Source of the DNA: Haliclystus octoradiatus
Lineage: Eukaryota; Cnidaria; Staurozoa; Stauromedusae; Haliclystidae
Reading direction: 5' to 3'
NCBI GenBank assembly: GCA_916610825.1
Contig: OU744447.1
Location: forward strand, 25,731,037 to 25,795,036
DNA: 64,000 nt
Shown: in pieces, positions 1 through 12,000 of the stretch
How positions within the stretch are numbered: position 1 is the first letter of the stretch
Layout of the letters: each line of letters opens with the position of its first letter
The notes under the pieces: model-generated
What the model was told of the DNA's origin: nothing
Database searches by the model: none
The model's input: the letters and a program-made list of their open reading frames with translations, nothing else
Made by a program: the position numbers and the translations under genes

Positions 1-311
1 TTCCTCAATTCGTATGATGCTAGTAGCAAGTGAATTGATTTTCATGGTACACATTTATTCAAGCGTCGAAAGCCCTTACGATTTCCACCTCCATTGCTCT
101 TACAACTTTCCAAACCAGTTCGTTGATAAAATACTAAGCAGAATGCTTCAATGTTCGTTTTACGAAATGTTTTCCAAAATGTTTTGCAAAATCGCGTATG
201 TGTGCAAAGGAGACACAAAGACGGGCCGTGTATCATGAAAACAAGTGATTGAAATCTGGGTCCAGATTTCAAAGACAAAAACATGCAAAGGCTACTGGTC
301 ATTTTATGGTC
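1..311. other. no recognised feature
   Basis: Short open frames on both strands have no family resemblance that I can see, no convincing splice context and no repeat partner in the window. Probably intron or spacer upstream of the receptor-tail exons. Confidence 0.4.
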
Positions 312-556
312 TTTAAGGTAGAACAAGCTTTTATTTTCAGGTTGGAATATCACGTTTCGAGTTTAAATGTTTCCGCGTTGTTAAAACGATTAGTCGATTC
401 AAACGCAAAGACAATTATCAATCAGTTCACATTGCACCTCAATAATAATATAAAAGTCGTTTTATTATAGATGTTAAATAGCTGAATAGTCGTCTTTGTA
501 AAGTTTTCATAAATTTTATAATTTGAGAGGATTTCTTGGAACAACTGTTTTATAGA
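312..556 (+). repeat. dispersed repeat A, copy 1
   Basis: About 245 bp aligns in the same orientation with 56245-56480; the shared blocks include GTTAAATAGCTGAATNGYCG and GTAAAGTTTTCATAAATTTT. The two copies differ at scattered bases and small indels. In this copy repeat B follows A; at 55-56 kb B precedes A. Either an old segmental duplication around paralogous genes or an unclassified dispersed element. Confidence 0.75.
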
Positions 557-572
557 ACGCCCCGGAGTAGCA

Positions 573-920
573 GATATATAGAAGTGCCTCGGACATAGGG
601 TCTAAAAACATTTCCAGAATGAAATGAAATTCCCGTGATGACGATTAAGAATATGATGATAATATTAAAAGCATACAACAGATAATTCATGCTAAGACAG
701 ATAATTTTATAAGGGTATAATTCCCGCTATGAAAGCGCTATAAAAATTGCTATTATTTTGTGCGTCGGACATAACTATATTTGAATGAAGACTCAGTTTC
801 TCAAAAGGGATAGATACCGTGATGTGTGCCCAGTGAATAACAGGTCACATGAAATCAACTATCATAATAATCTTAAAGATCAGGGGTGACATTAAAGCGG
901 CTGGGGCTACTTTTCACCCT
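573..920 (+). repeat. dispersed repeat B, copy 1
   Basis: Aligns in the same orientation with 55383-55745, sharing blocks such as CATAGGGTCTRAAAACA, GATGTGTGCCCAG and GGGGCTACNNTTCACC. No coding potential is evident. It lies upstream of the receptor-tail exons here, and about 5 kb downstream of the transmembrane exon in the second copy. Confidence 0.75.
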
Positions 921-1521
921 AGAGGATTCTCAGCTCTGTTATCAGGGAATCAGTTTTGGAAACGTTTGGTATTTCAAGCAGAATTTTCAAATGTTTAACT
1001 TTAATTATTTTTACTCTATGCGAAGGTTCGTGTCAGAATCAACAGTCGGGGGGCAATCCAACTTACCAGTTTGGTGGCAAGATGTGGGAAATTATTGATA
1101 TTGATTAACAATAAAATGAGATAGTATCCCCTGAAATGAAAAAAAATTGAAGATTTGAAAATAATTGAAATTCTTAATAATATAATCAAATCAAGCAAAA
1201 CCCAAAATTTCACTGAAATGTTGATTCTGACTCGAACCTGCACATATAGTAATCAGAAAGTTTTATCATCCAAGGTCCAGTACTGGACTTACACTAATTG
1301 CTAGTAAAAGCTACATATAACCCAAACCCTTTGTTTTCAATAGTTCTGCGCCCATTAACCTTATTAACTTTTTTTGAAAAGGTGGTAAATGAGGATAAAA
1401 ATAAACGTAATAATATATTTGATAAGGAATGACATAGAAATAATTTCACTAAAATATACTGATTGCTGGCCATAACGAATGAGTGGTTTGTAAATTGCTA
1501 TTTTACTTTCTCGCAATCTAG
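921..1521. other. non-coding stretch, probable intron
   Basis: No gene recognised. Around 1262-1310 there is a short block (CAAGGTCCAGTACTGGAC, then ACACTAATTGCTAGT) that recurs at 21070-21108 and, inverted, near 56870-56915. It is therefore part of a dispersed repeat. The end is a pyrimidine-rich tract leading to the AG that precedes the first tail exon. Confidence 0.45.
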
Positions 1522-1720
1522 CAATAGAGTTAATACTGATGGTTCTCCTGGTTCGTTTGAAAGGTGCAATGGATCACACCTTTCTAAGCCAGACGGAAAT
1601 GCATATTACATTATTGATCTGAAAGGAGGAGAAGAACAATATGAGTTAGTGAATAATGAATTGCAACGTAGAAGGTGTGCTGCATCAACTCCGGAAGGCG
1701 AAAACAAAACTGCCATGACT
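1522..1720 (+). CDS. receptor-tail exon a (tyrosine-motif repeat, partial unit)
   Basis: Predicted internal exon. It follows a pyrimidine-rich tract ending TCTAG and ends at ACT before GTAAGA. The reading frame encodes a hydrophilic segment with two tyrosine motifs, NAYYIIDLKG and EQYELVNNELQ, then a basic RRRC and STPEGENKTAMT. The last 130 bp are nearly identical to the end of exon b, and the downstream intron is also duplicated, so this is a tandem duplicate. The start phase is 2 (first base completes a codon) and the end phase is 0. The YxxI/YxxV spacing is what SH2 domains commonly bind once the tyrosine is phosphorylated. I do not recognise the gene; role as cytoplasmic tail is inferred. 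Confidence 0.6.
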
Positions 1721-3808
1721 GTAAGAAAGTATTTATATGAAGTCTTATAGAATTCAACTTTTTTCAATTATTTTGTGTTGTCTACTTATAACTATAATCT
1801 ATTTTGTTGGAACAAGTACAACAGACAGCGGTATTGGAGATTTTCTATCTTAACTAGGGGAGACCCGGATGGCTACGGATAAGGTGGTAAACAACAAGCA
1901 GGTTTCATTTGAGTACAAAATATGTCTTCCGATAAATTAACTTGTGAAAGAAGGCTATACCCATTGCATAAATTTTAGATTTTTTACCAAGAAAGAAAAT
2001 TCATCATTATATGAATTAAAAATTTGTCTTTTTCCTGCATTACACATCTATTTTTATAGTTGAAGATGTCATTTGCCTTCTCCCAATACAAATGTTAAAA
2101 TTCTATACCATTTTACTTACGACAGTTGAGCGTAGCTTAGATATCTTGAAGCCTAGCAAAAGGTTAACTTCAGGACAAATAACCCATTCCTCATGATGTA
2201 TTTTTTACTGTAATTATTGTTAGGTTAGGCCTATACATTGTTGCCAATGCTTTTATTCTGGCGAAAATTTTGTGTTAATAATTTGCTAATCTCTGTGTAG
2301 GTCAATGAATTGAGCACAGAACGACGTAGTTCCTCCCCTTGCACTGTAACTCAAACAGAGGAAGAAAGAAGGTCAAGTTCTCAAATATCACAATATAGTG
2401 CATCATCATATTCAAGTGGCCCTCCAAATAAAAATGATGCTCTTCCTACCCCAGATTTGCATATCACTCATCAGGAACAAAATGGACTGCAAGGATTACC
2501 TTTTGATTTCACGGCAAATACGACCAGAGGCATTGATCGTGAAAATCGTAGCGAAACAATGCCAGCAAGAGATCAAAGAGCACCTTACGAAACAAGTGAT
2601 GGAAGCGACGAAACTTATGCCAGAGTACGAGACGATTCTAAGCCAGCCGAAAATGTATATTACGTGATTGATCTGGAAGGTAAAGAAAAACAATATGAGT
2701 TAGTGAATAATGAACTGCAACGTAAAAGGCGTGCTGCATCAACACCGGAAGGGGAAAACAAAACTCCCATGGCTGTAAGAAAGTATTTATATGAAGTCTT
2801 ATAGAATTCAACTTTTTTCAATTACTTTGTGTTGTCTACTTATAACTATAATCTATTTTGTTGGAACAAGTACAACAGACAGCGGTACTGGAGATATTCT
2901 ATATTAACTAGGGGAGACCCGGATGGCTACGGATAAGGTGGTAACCAACAAGCAGGTTTCATTTGAATACAAAATATATCTTCCGATAAATTAACTAGCG
3001 AAAGAAGGCTATACCCGTTGCATAAATTTTAGATTTTCTACCAAGAAATCAAATTCATCATTATATGAATTAAACGTTTGTCTTTTTCTTGCATTACCTA
3101 TCTGTTTTGGAAGTTGAAGGTGCCAGTTGTCTTCTCCCAATACAAATGTTAAAATTCTATACCATTTTACTTAGGACAGTTGAGCATAGCTTAGATATCT
3201 TGAAGCCTAGCAAAAGGTTAACTTCAGGACCAATAACCCATTCCTCTTCATGTATTTTTTTATTGTAATTATTGTTAGTTTAGGCCTATACATTGTTGCC
3301 AATGCTTTTATTCTTACATAAATTTTGTGTTAAAAATTTGCTAATCTCTTTGTAGGTCAATGAATTGAGCACAGAACGACGTAGTTCCTCCCCTTGCGCT
3401 GTAATTCAAATGGATGCAGAAAGAAGGTCAAGTTCTCAAATATCACAATATAGTGCATCGTCATATTCAAGTAGGCATCGCAATAAAAGTGATGCTTTGC
3501 CTACCCCAGATTTGCATATTACTCATCAGGAAGAAAATGGATTGCAAGAATTACCTTTTGATTTCACAGAAAATGCCACCAGAGGCGTTGATCGTAAAAA
3601 TCGTAGCGAAACAATGCCAGCAAGAGATCAAATAGCACCTTACGAAACAAGTGATGAAAGCGACGAAACGTATTCCACGGTGCAAGACGTTTCTAAGCCA
3701 GCCGAAACTGCATATTTAGTTGTTGATCTGAAAGGAAAAGAAGAACAATATGAGTTAGTGAATAATGAATTGCAACGTAAAAGGCGTGCTGCATCAACAC
3801 CGGAAGGT
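1590..3808 (+). repeat. tandem duplication, period about 1.05 kb
   Basis: Sequence from about 1590 to 2640 repeats from about 2645 to 3695, and the shared exon core continues to 3808. The copied unit includes the end of an exon, an entire intron and the start of the next exon. The intron copies are nearly identical (for example the block after GTAAGAAAGTATTTATATG at 1721 and 2775). The repeat stops at CCGGAAGG near 3805, where exon c becomes unique. This created exons a, b and c without breaking the splice phase. Confidence 0.85.
2301..2774 (+). CDS. receptor-tail exon b (tyrosine-motif repeat)
   Basis: Predicted internal exon of 158 codons, phase 0 at both ends. The acceptor is CTCTGTGTAG before GTCAATGAATTG and the donor is GGCT before GTAAGA. 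The product is acidic and serine-rich, with no hydrophobic segment. Tyrosine motifs in order: PYETSD, ETYARV, NVYYVIDL, EQ-like KQYELV. It joins in frame to exon a before it and to exon c after it. It is about 1055 bp from exon c with high identity that extends into the introns, so exons b and c arose by recent tandem duplication. If it were not spliced, the frame would continue only ten codons past the donor to a stop, so a short alternative end is possible. Confidence 0.65.
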
Positions 3809-4286
3809 GACATGGCAATCGCTATTGAGCAAATGAATTATGAAAAAGCCCAGGTGACGCAACAGGAAAATCTTCTTAATCCAAACATGTTTAATGTTGG
3901 TTTAGAACGAATTGAAGCTAGTCGTGAAAACTCAGGTGGAAGCGGAGTATATGCAATTGTTGATGACGGTAAAGAAAATGAGAAAGAAAAACATCATGGG
4001 CTAACAAGATTATCTGTTTTCAAAAAAAGCAAGAAAGGACCGTCAAGTACACAGTCAGATAATCATCAACAGGAAAAACATAAAAGAAAGGGAAGTAAGA
4101 AGTTCCATGTAAAGAAAAGTAATCAAGATAGCAATACAATGTCTACTGGAAACGGATCACCGTCACCCCCAGTTCCCCCATTAAAGAATTTAAAATTTAT
4201 AGCACAGGAGCACCGTAAAACTGTTCATACCCATTCAGTCAGCGAAGATGATTGTGAAAGTATGAAAAGTCTTGCAAGATTTCTTG
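3356..4286 (+). CDS. receptor-tail exon c (long exon, tyrosine and proline motifs)
   Basis: Predicted exon of 310 codons plus one base. The first half repeats exon b (PYETSD, ETYSTV, TAYLVVDL, EQYELV). After STPEG it diverges into unique sequence with NYEKAQ, GVYAIVDD, a lysine-rich stretch and a proline run SPSPPVPPLKN that could bind an SH3 domain. The donor is CTTG before GTATGT; the frame stays open for about 46 codons beyond it, but that tail runs into a GTAT microsatellite and looks intronic. End phase is 1, which matches the exon at 13679 across a 9392-bp intron. Composition is hydrophilic, with no signal peptide or membrane segment, as expected for a cytoplasmic adaptor-like tail. Family unknown. 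Confidence 0.65.
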
Positions 4287-4327
4287 GTATGTATGAATCA
4301 GCTTATACTACATTACATGGTACGACG

Positions 4328-4352
4328 TACGTATATATGTATGTATGTATGT
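4328..4352. repeat. GTAT microsatellite
   Basis: Short run of TATGTATGTATG at the start of the predicted intron. Confidence 0.7.
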
Positions 4353-4489
4353 ATTTTTGTAGCACAATAGCTAACAGGCAAATGAACAAAGGAGGATATT
4401 TTGAGTGTATCCTCACTTACATGTAACCTTTTGAAAAAAACTATATATATATTTTTTAAGGTTAAGAAAGCCATGTTATTAGAAATAAT

Positions 4490-4960
4490 TAAATGACAGA
4501 GGAATAGTTACAGAACTGTGATATATTAACGTGATTAAGTATATTTATGAATGTTTTCAAAGAACTAGACGATGCAGCTTCTTCAGGAAGAGAGTTTCGT
4601 GGCTTGACTATTCTATTTGCAAGGTAATGTTTGCAACAGTCATAGTCGAATGATTTAGTTGGGTAAAGCGTCAATGAATGTCCATGCAAGGAATAATTAG
4701 AATGTTTAATAGTGAACAACTTATCTGGAGCCAAGTCAATCAAAGTTTTTCAAAATTCTTGAAGTCCATGTAAAGATTAAACTTAAGGTGGCCTAACTCT
4801 AGAGACTTAAGGTTGAGGTAGGCAAGACGATCTACATAGGGCTTGTAAGCATTATATTTCAAACTAACATATTTTGTGAAAGAGCGCTGAAAGTTTTCTA
4901 AAGTATTTATGTCCTTGATGAGATAGGGATTCCTGAATGGCGTAGATGACTCAAGCATTG
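4490..4960 (-). pseudogene. LINE RT carboxy-terminal tail, broken
   Basis: The frames 4740-4958 and 4489-4743 (- strand) contain NPYLIKDINTLENFQRSFTK, YVDRLAYLNLKSLEL and NRIVKPRNSLPEEAASSSSL. This is the post-RT thumb and tail region of CR1/L2-like LINEs. A frameshift at about 4742 separates the two parts. The element 3' end lies near 4490. Confidence 0.75.
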
Positions 4961-5003
4961 GTCTGAAGTATGTTGTGAACGCTTTAACTAACAGCTCCGG
5001 GTT

Positions 5004-5766
5004 CTAAGAGGAAAAGCATTTCTTGATTAGGAAAGAACTGGTTTTTGCTTTTTCGGCTAGCATGGAACAGTTTTCTGTGAATTTTAGATCTGCAGTTAGT
5101 AGGATTCCAAGATCTTTCACAGAAGATGAACGTGATAATGCTTTTCCATCTAACTGATAAGCAGCATCTGAAATACATGATTTCCCAAATGAAACTACAG
5201 AGCATTTCTCCTGGGCAATTTTGAGTTGCCAACATATTGCCCAGGGGGGGGGGGTTTCAAGCGTAGAATGTATAGGAGTACTGTCAGTGGTAAATTTTTT
5301 AAACGGAATCTTAGCATCAACAGCAAAGAGTTTTATACCACAGTTGAGTTTCAAGCAGCTTACAGTGTCATTTATATAGACAATAAAAAGAAGAGGGCCT
5401 AAAACTGAATCATTAGGTACACCACTTGTTACAGGGAGGATTCCCAGTGTTGAATCCCCGACAGCTACCTGTTGGGTGTGACCAGTCAAAGAAAGATTCT
5501 ATCCATTTGAAAATTTCATAGTTAATGCCATATCCCTTCAGTTTTGATATTAAGTTACTATGACAGACAGTGTCAAAAACCTTGCTAAAATGAATGTTAA
5601 CTGTATCGACCTTCATACGCTCATTTACAGCAACATACCACTGGTTTAAAGCAGCTAATAATTGCGTACATGTTGAACGCCGAGAAATAAAGTCAAACTG
5701 TTCTTTAGTGATTAAATTGTTAGCTTTGAGATACTTTAGAATGTCTGTCGCCATAAAAGGCTCCAT
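5004..5766 (-). pseudogene. LINE reverse transcriptase, broken
   Basis: Two overlapping - strand frames carry the RT: TKEQFDFISRRSTCTQLL and VNIHFSKVFDTVCHSNL (5413-5766), then SVLGPLLFIVYINDT and IKLFAVDAKIPF (5004-5489). The catalytic FADD motif reads FAVD, so the second aspartate pair is damaged. The conserved PQGSVLGP reads PNDSVLGP. A frameshift separates the two halves. The element cannot encode an active enzyme. Confidence 0.8.
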
Positions 5767-6741
5767 AACTTTGCAAAATTATGAGGTTAATGATATCGGT
5801 CGATAATTTACTGCTAATCTGGAAGGTCCTTTCTTTTAAATGGGGCTGGCAATAGCTATTTTCCATACTGCAGGAAGAGTAGCAGATTTTAAAGATATTT
5901 CAAATAACATTGCGAGTGGTATGGCAATTTCATTTGTTATTGACTTTGAGAACAACGCAGGGAAGGAAGTTGGCGCTCTTGATGTTTCTGAAGGTAGATT
6001 TTGATGGCCTTCATAACTTTGCTATAAAAAAACTCAATAAAGTTCAATTGTGTATTGGATTCAACTTTGTTTTCAAACGGTGGGATACCATCATTGTCTA
6101 CAGTAAAAACACTTTGCTAACTATATAGCAAATTGATTATTAAAAATAGTTGATTTGATTGAATTGTCATCAGTAAGGGATCCATCTGGACATTGAAGTG
6201 ATGGAATTCTAGGATGTAAGTTCAATTTTCGATTTACAAATGAATAGAATTTTTTCACCGAATCAGCTTCAACAATCTCATTTTGAAGTTAAAGATGAAA
6301 TTCTTTGACCGCTAATGCATATATCTTAGCATCGCTATTATAGTTCGACTTTAAAGATGGATTTTATTTGGGGAAGAATAAAAGTTGATGCTTTTTTTCT
6401 GCAAGGCTGCGAATATGCTTAGGGTGACCAGGGTATTTCCTTATCCTACCACATTTATTTTTTGGAAATAAATTATCATCATAAATAATACTATCAAAAA
6501 CAGAGCACAACTTGAGCCAGTATTGTTCAACATTGATGCAGTTAGAAAATAACGAGTTCCAATTTATTGAAGACAAAACACAACATATTTGTTGATAATT
6601 TGCTTTCTGAAGTTAGGAGTCTTTAATCTTTTGATAGGATTATAATATGTACAATTTTGAATATCAAGATAAATCTCAACCATTGAGTGATCGCAGCTTG
6701 TAGTGAATTGTTCTATAACTGATAAATTTAGTAGGACGATT

Positions 6742-7430
6742 TTAAATGAATAGATCAAGTGTGGATGTACCATGTGTAGGTTCAGTTATTAGTTGTGCGA
6801 GATCATTGAGACATATACAATCTACAAAATTATTGTGAGCAGTGTCGCCTTTACTAAGAGGTACTGTCCAATCAATATGTGGTAAATTGAAGTCACCTGT
6901 CATATAAAATGGAAAAGTTGCGGATACTTCAGACTCAATAGATTGACAGAGATTGATACTTTCTTGCAAGTTCAAGGCAGATGATGGAGGACTATAAATA
7001 CACAATTTTGCAAGTCTTTTGTTTTACAAGACCAATTTCAATAGTGATATGTTCGGTGTTATTATAAGTATGGGGAGTAACAATGCTAAAATCAATTTTG
7101 TTTGTGAGAAAGATACAGCACAGCATTTTGATTTTCACAATCACATCGTATGACGACATAAGCAGAGTCATTTAAAAGGAAACTGCCTGGAATTCGAGAT
7201 GAAAGCCATGTCTCAGTGATAGTGATGATATCATATTGGTTTGATAGTAAGAGCAAATGTAATTCGTCTAATTTGTTGACCAATGAGCGAGAATTGAATG
7301 AAAGCAAGCGTAGAGGAGTAACTGAATTTGATGATAAGTTGCTTGTGTTTCCATTGTTATCTTCTGTAGATGTAGATTGCTGAGTAAAACTATTTGTTGA
7401 AGTATTTGGAATATCAATGTTAGTTGAAGT
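6742..7430 (-). pseudogene. LINE endonuclease domain, broken
   Basis: The - strand frame contains LRLLSFNSRSLVNKLDEL and ITITETWLSS, the amino-terminal motifs of the AP-endonuclease-like domain of LINEs. After a frameshift, GDFNLPHIDW and STLDLF follow (6742-7005). These motifs nick target DNA for target-primed reverse transcription in intact elements. Here at least one frameshift (about 7000-7090) breaks the domain. Confidence 0.75.
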
Positions 7431-7689
7431 TTCAAAATGATTTAAGGAATCGTGTGTGCAACAGGAGTTTTCATTTGTAAAGCTGGAAGGTGTTCTAATA
7501 ATGACATAATGCGATTCATTTGTTGACATAGTAATACGATTCTTGTATTCTGTTGCTGAATTTCTTCCTGCCATAATGGGATTGGTGGTTGAGGGGATAT
7601 CCCAAAAAATGTTCCGTAGAAGTTGGATGAGTTGAAAATTCTGAATAGTTTTCAAGTGCATGGTTAATTCCAGACCAAGCAGGACTTGG

Positions 7690-8400
7690 GATTACCTCCT
7701 GTGACCTTGGAGGAATTAGTTGTGGAGTAGGTTGCAATTTACGACTTGTCCCACGCAGATGGTATCCTGCCTCAAAATCTTCAACCAAACAGCAACGGTT
7801 CACAAAAGAGTTTGGGAAAATAAATGGATGGAATTATTTACAATTCTGTCTGGTGCAGCCATCTTTAAATTTTCCATTATGCAAGAAGCGTTGGCAAATT
7901 GGGGGATGATAAAAGGAGCAGCCCCTGCCTTTTAGTCCATGATTGCATCTACCTTTAAACAACTTTTCGCATATAGGGGTTTGTGATAATAGTACATTGT
8001 TGACTGTATTATCATTTGCAAGATTGTGAGTGACTATTGTATTATCAATTGCATCTATATTGGTATTATCTTCCTCGTTTATTATGCCAGGATTAAAGTG
8101 AGTGGGGTCCCCATCTTCAATATCTGCAAATTTGATGACATTGATTTCATTGACATCATTAATTAATACATGTTCATTTGGAGCAACGTCTTCATCTGTG
8201 CTATCAACAATATTGGGTATACTATCTACTTCATTGATTAAGCCAGGTTTATTATGAATAAGCTCGTGGACAACGTTTTTTGAAACATTGACTGTACAGC
8301 TATTTTCCTCAGTTATTAATCCTGCTGCAATATTTTTGTGTTTATGTTGTATGCGTTTGTTGCTATGTACGTTGAATTTGAAAATTTATATTCAAATAAA
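7690..8400 (-). pseudogene. LINE ORF1 remnant with CCCH-type zinc fingers
   Basis: Reading the - strand from about 8340 downward there is an acidic, asparagine-rich stretch followed by cysteine-histidine clusters: CEKLFKGRCNHG, GRGCSFYHPPIC, GCTRQNC, then RCCLVEDFEAGYH. Spacing fits the CxxxxxC..HP zinc-finger repeats found in the ORF1 of some CR1/L2-like LINEs. A stop interrupts it near 7830. Assignment to ORF1 rests on position 5' of the endonuclease and on the cysteine pattern. Confidence 0.55.
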
Positions 8401-8674
8401 AATCAAACAGTGTAAGACAATGCATTACTCAGGGTCGATTTGTCTTTTTTTGCTAAGAAGGTAATAATATTGTTTTCACAATTTAGATTTAAAATGCCTT
8501 TCAGACAAGCTTGGATACTTCTATGGTGTTCACAGTCCTTGAGAAAATATTCCGTAAAATCTTCTATTTAATGCGTCTATTCTTCTGCGCATCTATTTTC
8601 GTGACGTTAATATTAAGATTTTTCTCAAACTTATGAAAAGATGCTATTGAATAGTGAAGTATTGAAATATTGAC
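8401..8674. other. residual intron between LINE and LTR element
   Basis: No coding or repeat signal recognised. It ends with TTGAC (8670-8674), the target duplication of the LTR element to the right. Confidence 0.45.
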
Positions 8675-8750
8675 TGTGATGTCTCAATATAATATGACAA
8701 TTGATCATGTTTACGCTAGATACAAGGTGTTAGTTAACACATATATAACA
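8675..8750 (-). repeat. 3' LTR of Mag-like element (76 bp)
   Basis: On the + strand it runs TGTGATGTCTC ... TATAACA. It is identical to 13403-13478 and flanked on the outside by TTGAC. Confidence 0.92.
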
Positions 8751-8762
8751 TCTCCCCCTTTT
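8751..8762 (-). promoter_or_regulatory. polypurine tract of Mag-like element
   Basis: On the - strand AAAAGGGGGAGA directly abuts the 3' LTR. This is the expected plus-strand primer site for reverse transcription. Confidence 0.8.
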
Positions 8763-9040
8763 GGGAGTTTTGATTAAGAAACTAAAGATGTTTATCGATA
8801 TGGGAATTTTAAGAATTCATTAAAATTGTACTGGTAATAAACGAACAAAAGCATGAATGAAAAATAAAGTAGAATTAACATAAAGAAGGTATATTGAATT
8901 TGAATGTCAACTACTAATAATGTTTTAGTATGGCAATATCATACTATCGTGGTATCAAAGCTGTAAACAGAACTATAGATACACACAACAACAAAAAAGT
9001 CATTAAACGTCAATAACAAATCATAATTATTATTAAGAAG

Positions 9041-12000
9041 TTAACTGTACCGATTTGGTACAACAGGAGTACGATGACTTCGTCTTGGTATTTGGATGTC
9101 TGATGAAATTGTTGCAGTTGGAGGAATATCTAATGTTGAATCAATACGTAAAAACTTTCGATTTCTGACCCACATTCGACCACTTGGCATTTGAATACGA
9201 TATTTACGATGTGGCAAAGTTTCAATAATTGTTCCCACATGTGTCCATAGTTTAGAAGATGGGTCCTGTATTCGGACCTTGTTGCCAATAGCCAGTGTTG
9301 GTAGATCCTTTGCATGTTTATTATATTTAGATATTACAATGTCCATTTGCTTATTGTGGGCGTCAACTAATGCTGCAAGGGCTTGCCATTTAGGAGCGAA
9401 TGCAGACTTATGAGCAGGAATAAGTGAACGTAATGGGAAACCATACAAGATTTCAGCAGGAGAATAACCATCAAATTTGGGAGTGTTACGCCACTCTAAC
9501 AGGCCGGCATAATAATGATCTTCATTAAATTTGGCATTCTCAAAGGATTTTATTATTAAACTCTTCATAGCTTTTACCCCTGCCTCCGCGTGACCATTAC
9601 TTTGAGGATAATGAGGTGAAGACGGATCGTAGGTAACATTCCAGTCTTTCAAAAATTTAGTAAATTCATGCGAACTATACTGAGGTCCATTGTCTGACCG
9701 CAAACGCACAGGTATACCAGTGTCAGAAAAGATCTTTTTAAAGTCTTTGATAATAAGATTAGAGGTTGGATCGGTTTTACCGTAACGGCAAACTACAGGC
9801 CAACCAGACAATCGATCAACGTAAACCATAAAATGATGACCAGAATGACTAAATAAATCAGAACTTACATCTTCAAAAGGACGATAAGGCATATAGCTAG
9901 GAATCAATGTTTCTTTTTGTTGACTCGGTAAATGAGATTGGCAAATTGCACATGATTCAACTAAATTTGTAATATCAGATGACATACCTGGCCAATAAAC
10001 AGCATTGCGAGCACGTCGTTTGGTACGAACAACACCTTGATGAGAATCATGCAGGCGATGTAAAACTTCTTTTCGCATAGTTTTAGGAATTAAAAGCTGA
10101 TGACCTCGTAGAATAAGTTGATCATTGATTGACAGCTCTTCACGTAGTTTCCAATAGTGACGAATAATTTGATGAAGTTTGTCACGCTGATTTGGAAAAC
10201 CTTTTAAAATAATTTCTTTTAACATAATATATTCATCATCAATAGAGGCAGCATTCTGTAATTTTAAAAGCATAGCATCTTGAGGTTGATGACATTCTGA
10301 CGTAATAGAAGCTGCATTGATACAAACAATAGAATTAATATGTTGCGTAATATCTTCTGCCAGTTGATCCTCATCTGTAGGATTTTTAACAGGTGCACGA
10401 GACAAAGCATCAGGTATTAAATGATCCTTACCTCGTTTCCATGTAGCAATGAGAGAGTAAGGCGCCAATTGTTCTTTTAGCCGTTGCAGGTGGGAATTTT
10501 CAACAGCTGCCAAAGTAAAGTCGTTAATAACTGGAACTAAAGGTTTATGATCCGTAATGACAATAAATTTATGTAATCCAAGTAAATATAACTTGCATTT
10601 AATAACAGCCCATGTAACGGCTAATAATTCCAGCTCAATAGTGGCATAGCGTGACTCAGCATCAGATAAATACCTTGATCCACAATCAACTAAGTGCCAT
10701 TGATTATCATCATGCAATTGTAATAAACTCCAACCTAAACCGTAGGTACGGGAGGCATCAGTATGCAGTTCTGTTGGTAAATTAATATCAAACTGCTTGA
10801 GGACTGGAGGTGAAACTAGTGTCTTCTTGACACTGTCAAATGCATTTTGGTGAAGTTCAGTCCATATAAATTCGTTACGAATAGATAATAAATGCCGTAA
10901 TGGCTCTGAACAATGAGCAACTTCTTTAGAGAAGTGTCCTAATTGATTAACCATTCCCATAAACGAACGTAGCTCAGAAATATTGGTAGGAGCTGGAAAG
11001 TCAGTAATCGCTTCAACTCGTCTGGGTGTAGCACTAATACCATCTTTGCTTAGAATAAATCCCACATAATCGACACTTTCTTGTCCAAATATAAATTTAT
11101 TAGGATTTAAAGTAATACATTGTTGTCGGCACCGCTCTAAAACATTACGTACATTTGTAAGATGTGCTTCAAAAGAGTCATTATAAATTAAAATATCATC
11201 AACAACTTTTTCTAAATTAGGTAAGTTGGCCAATGCTTCGTCACCACGACGACAATACTCGTCGCCGGCACATACAAGACCCATAACGGCACGTTTATAT
11301 TGGTATCGTCCCCAGGGTGTTAAAAAAGTAGTTAATGGACAGCTAACGTCATCTAAGGGTACCTGCCAATAACCAGAAGCTGCGTCTAACGTAGTAAATA
11401 TCTTAGCTGTATGAGGTACGTTTGATACAGCATCCCATGGACTTTTGAAAGGGTGAACAGGACGACGGACATGTTGGTTGAGTTTAGTAAAATCAACACA
11501 CAGACGTAATTTACCATTTGGTTTCTGTACTACCACTAGTGGGCTAACAAAGTCTGTTGGATGATCATCGGCAAGTTGTATAATACCCTTAGCTACCATA
11601 CTGTCAAGTGTGCTTTTGACCTCAGCTTGCCAAGCAAAGGGAATTTTTCTAGGTGTAGAAAGTGCATATGGTGTAACATCATCTTTTAAATAAATGTGCA
11701 TCGGTGGACCAGCCATTGGCTTAAGTTGATCAGTATCATTAAATACATCAGAAAATTCATCTAGTAGTTGAGAACGTATATTTTCAGATAAATTGTGAGG
11801 CTTGTGAGAAGAAACATGAGGAGTTTCTTGTACAACGGTGCGTAATATAGATGCCATAGGGGCGGGGAAAGTAGCAGGTATTATGCCAAGCTCAATTAGA
11901 TTTTGAGTCGGAATAAGAAAGTCTGAGACCCCTTTACAAATATATATTTTCATCTTAGTGCTATATGTAGCTAGAATACCACGGCAATGTAAAACGCCAA

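Larger units (their letters stand above)
4490..8400 (-). mobile_element. degenerate CR1-like (APE-type) LINE
   Basis: Read on the - strand, the order is a CCCH zinc-finger ORF1 remnant (about 7700-8400), an apurinic-type endonuclease (6740-7430), a reverse transcriptase (5000-5770), and a typical LINE carboxy-terminal region (4490-4960). Every domain is split by frameshifts or stops, and the RT active site is altered. No target duplication was identified. It lies in the large intron of the receptor-tail gene, antisense to it. Confidence 0.8.

Noticed and set aside
4287..4426. Read-through of exon c to the stop at 4426
   Set aside because: The added tail consists largely of GTAT-microsatellite translation, and a good donor with matching phase lies at 4287.
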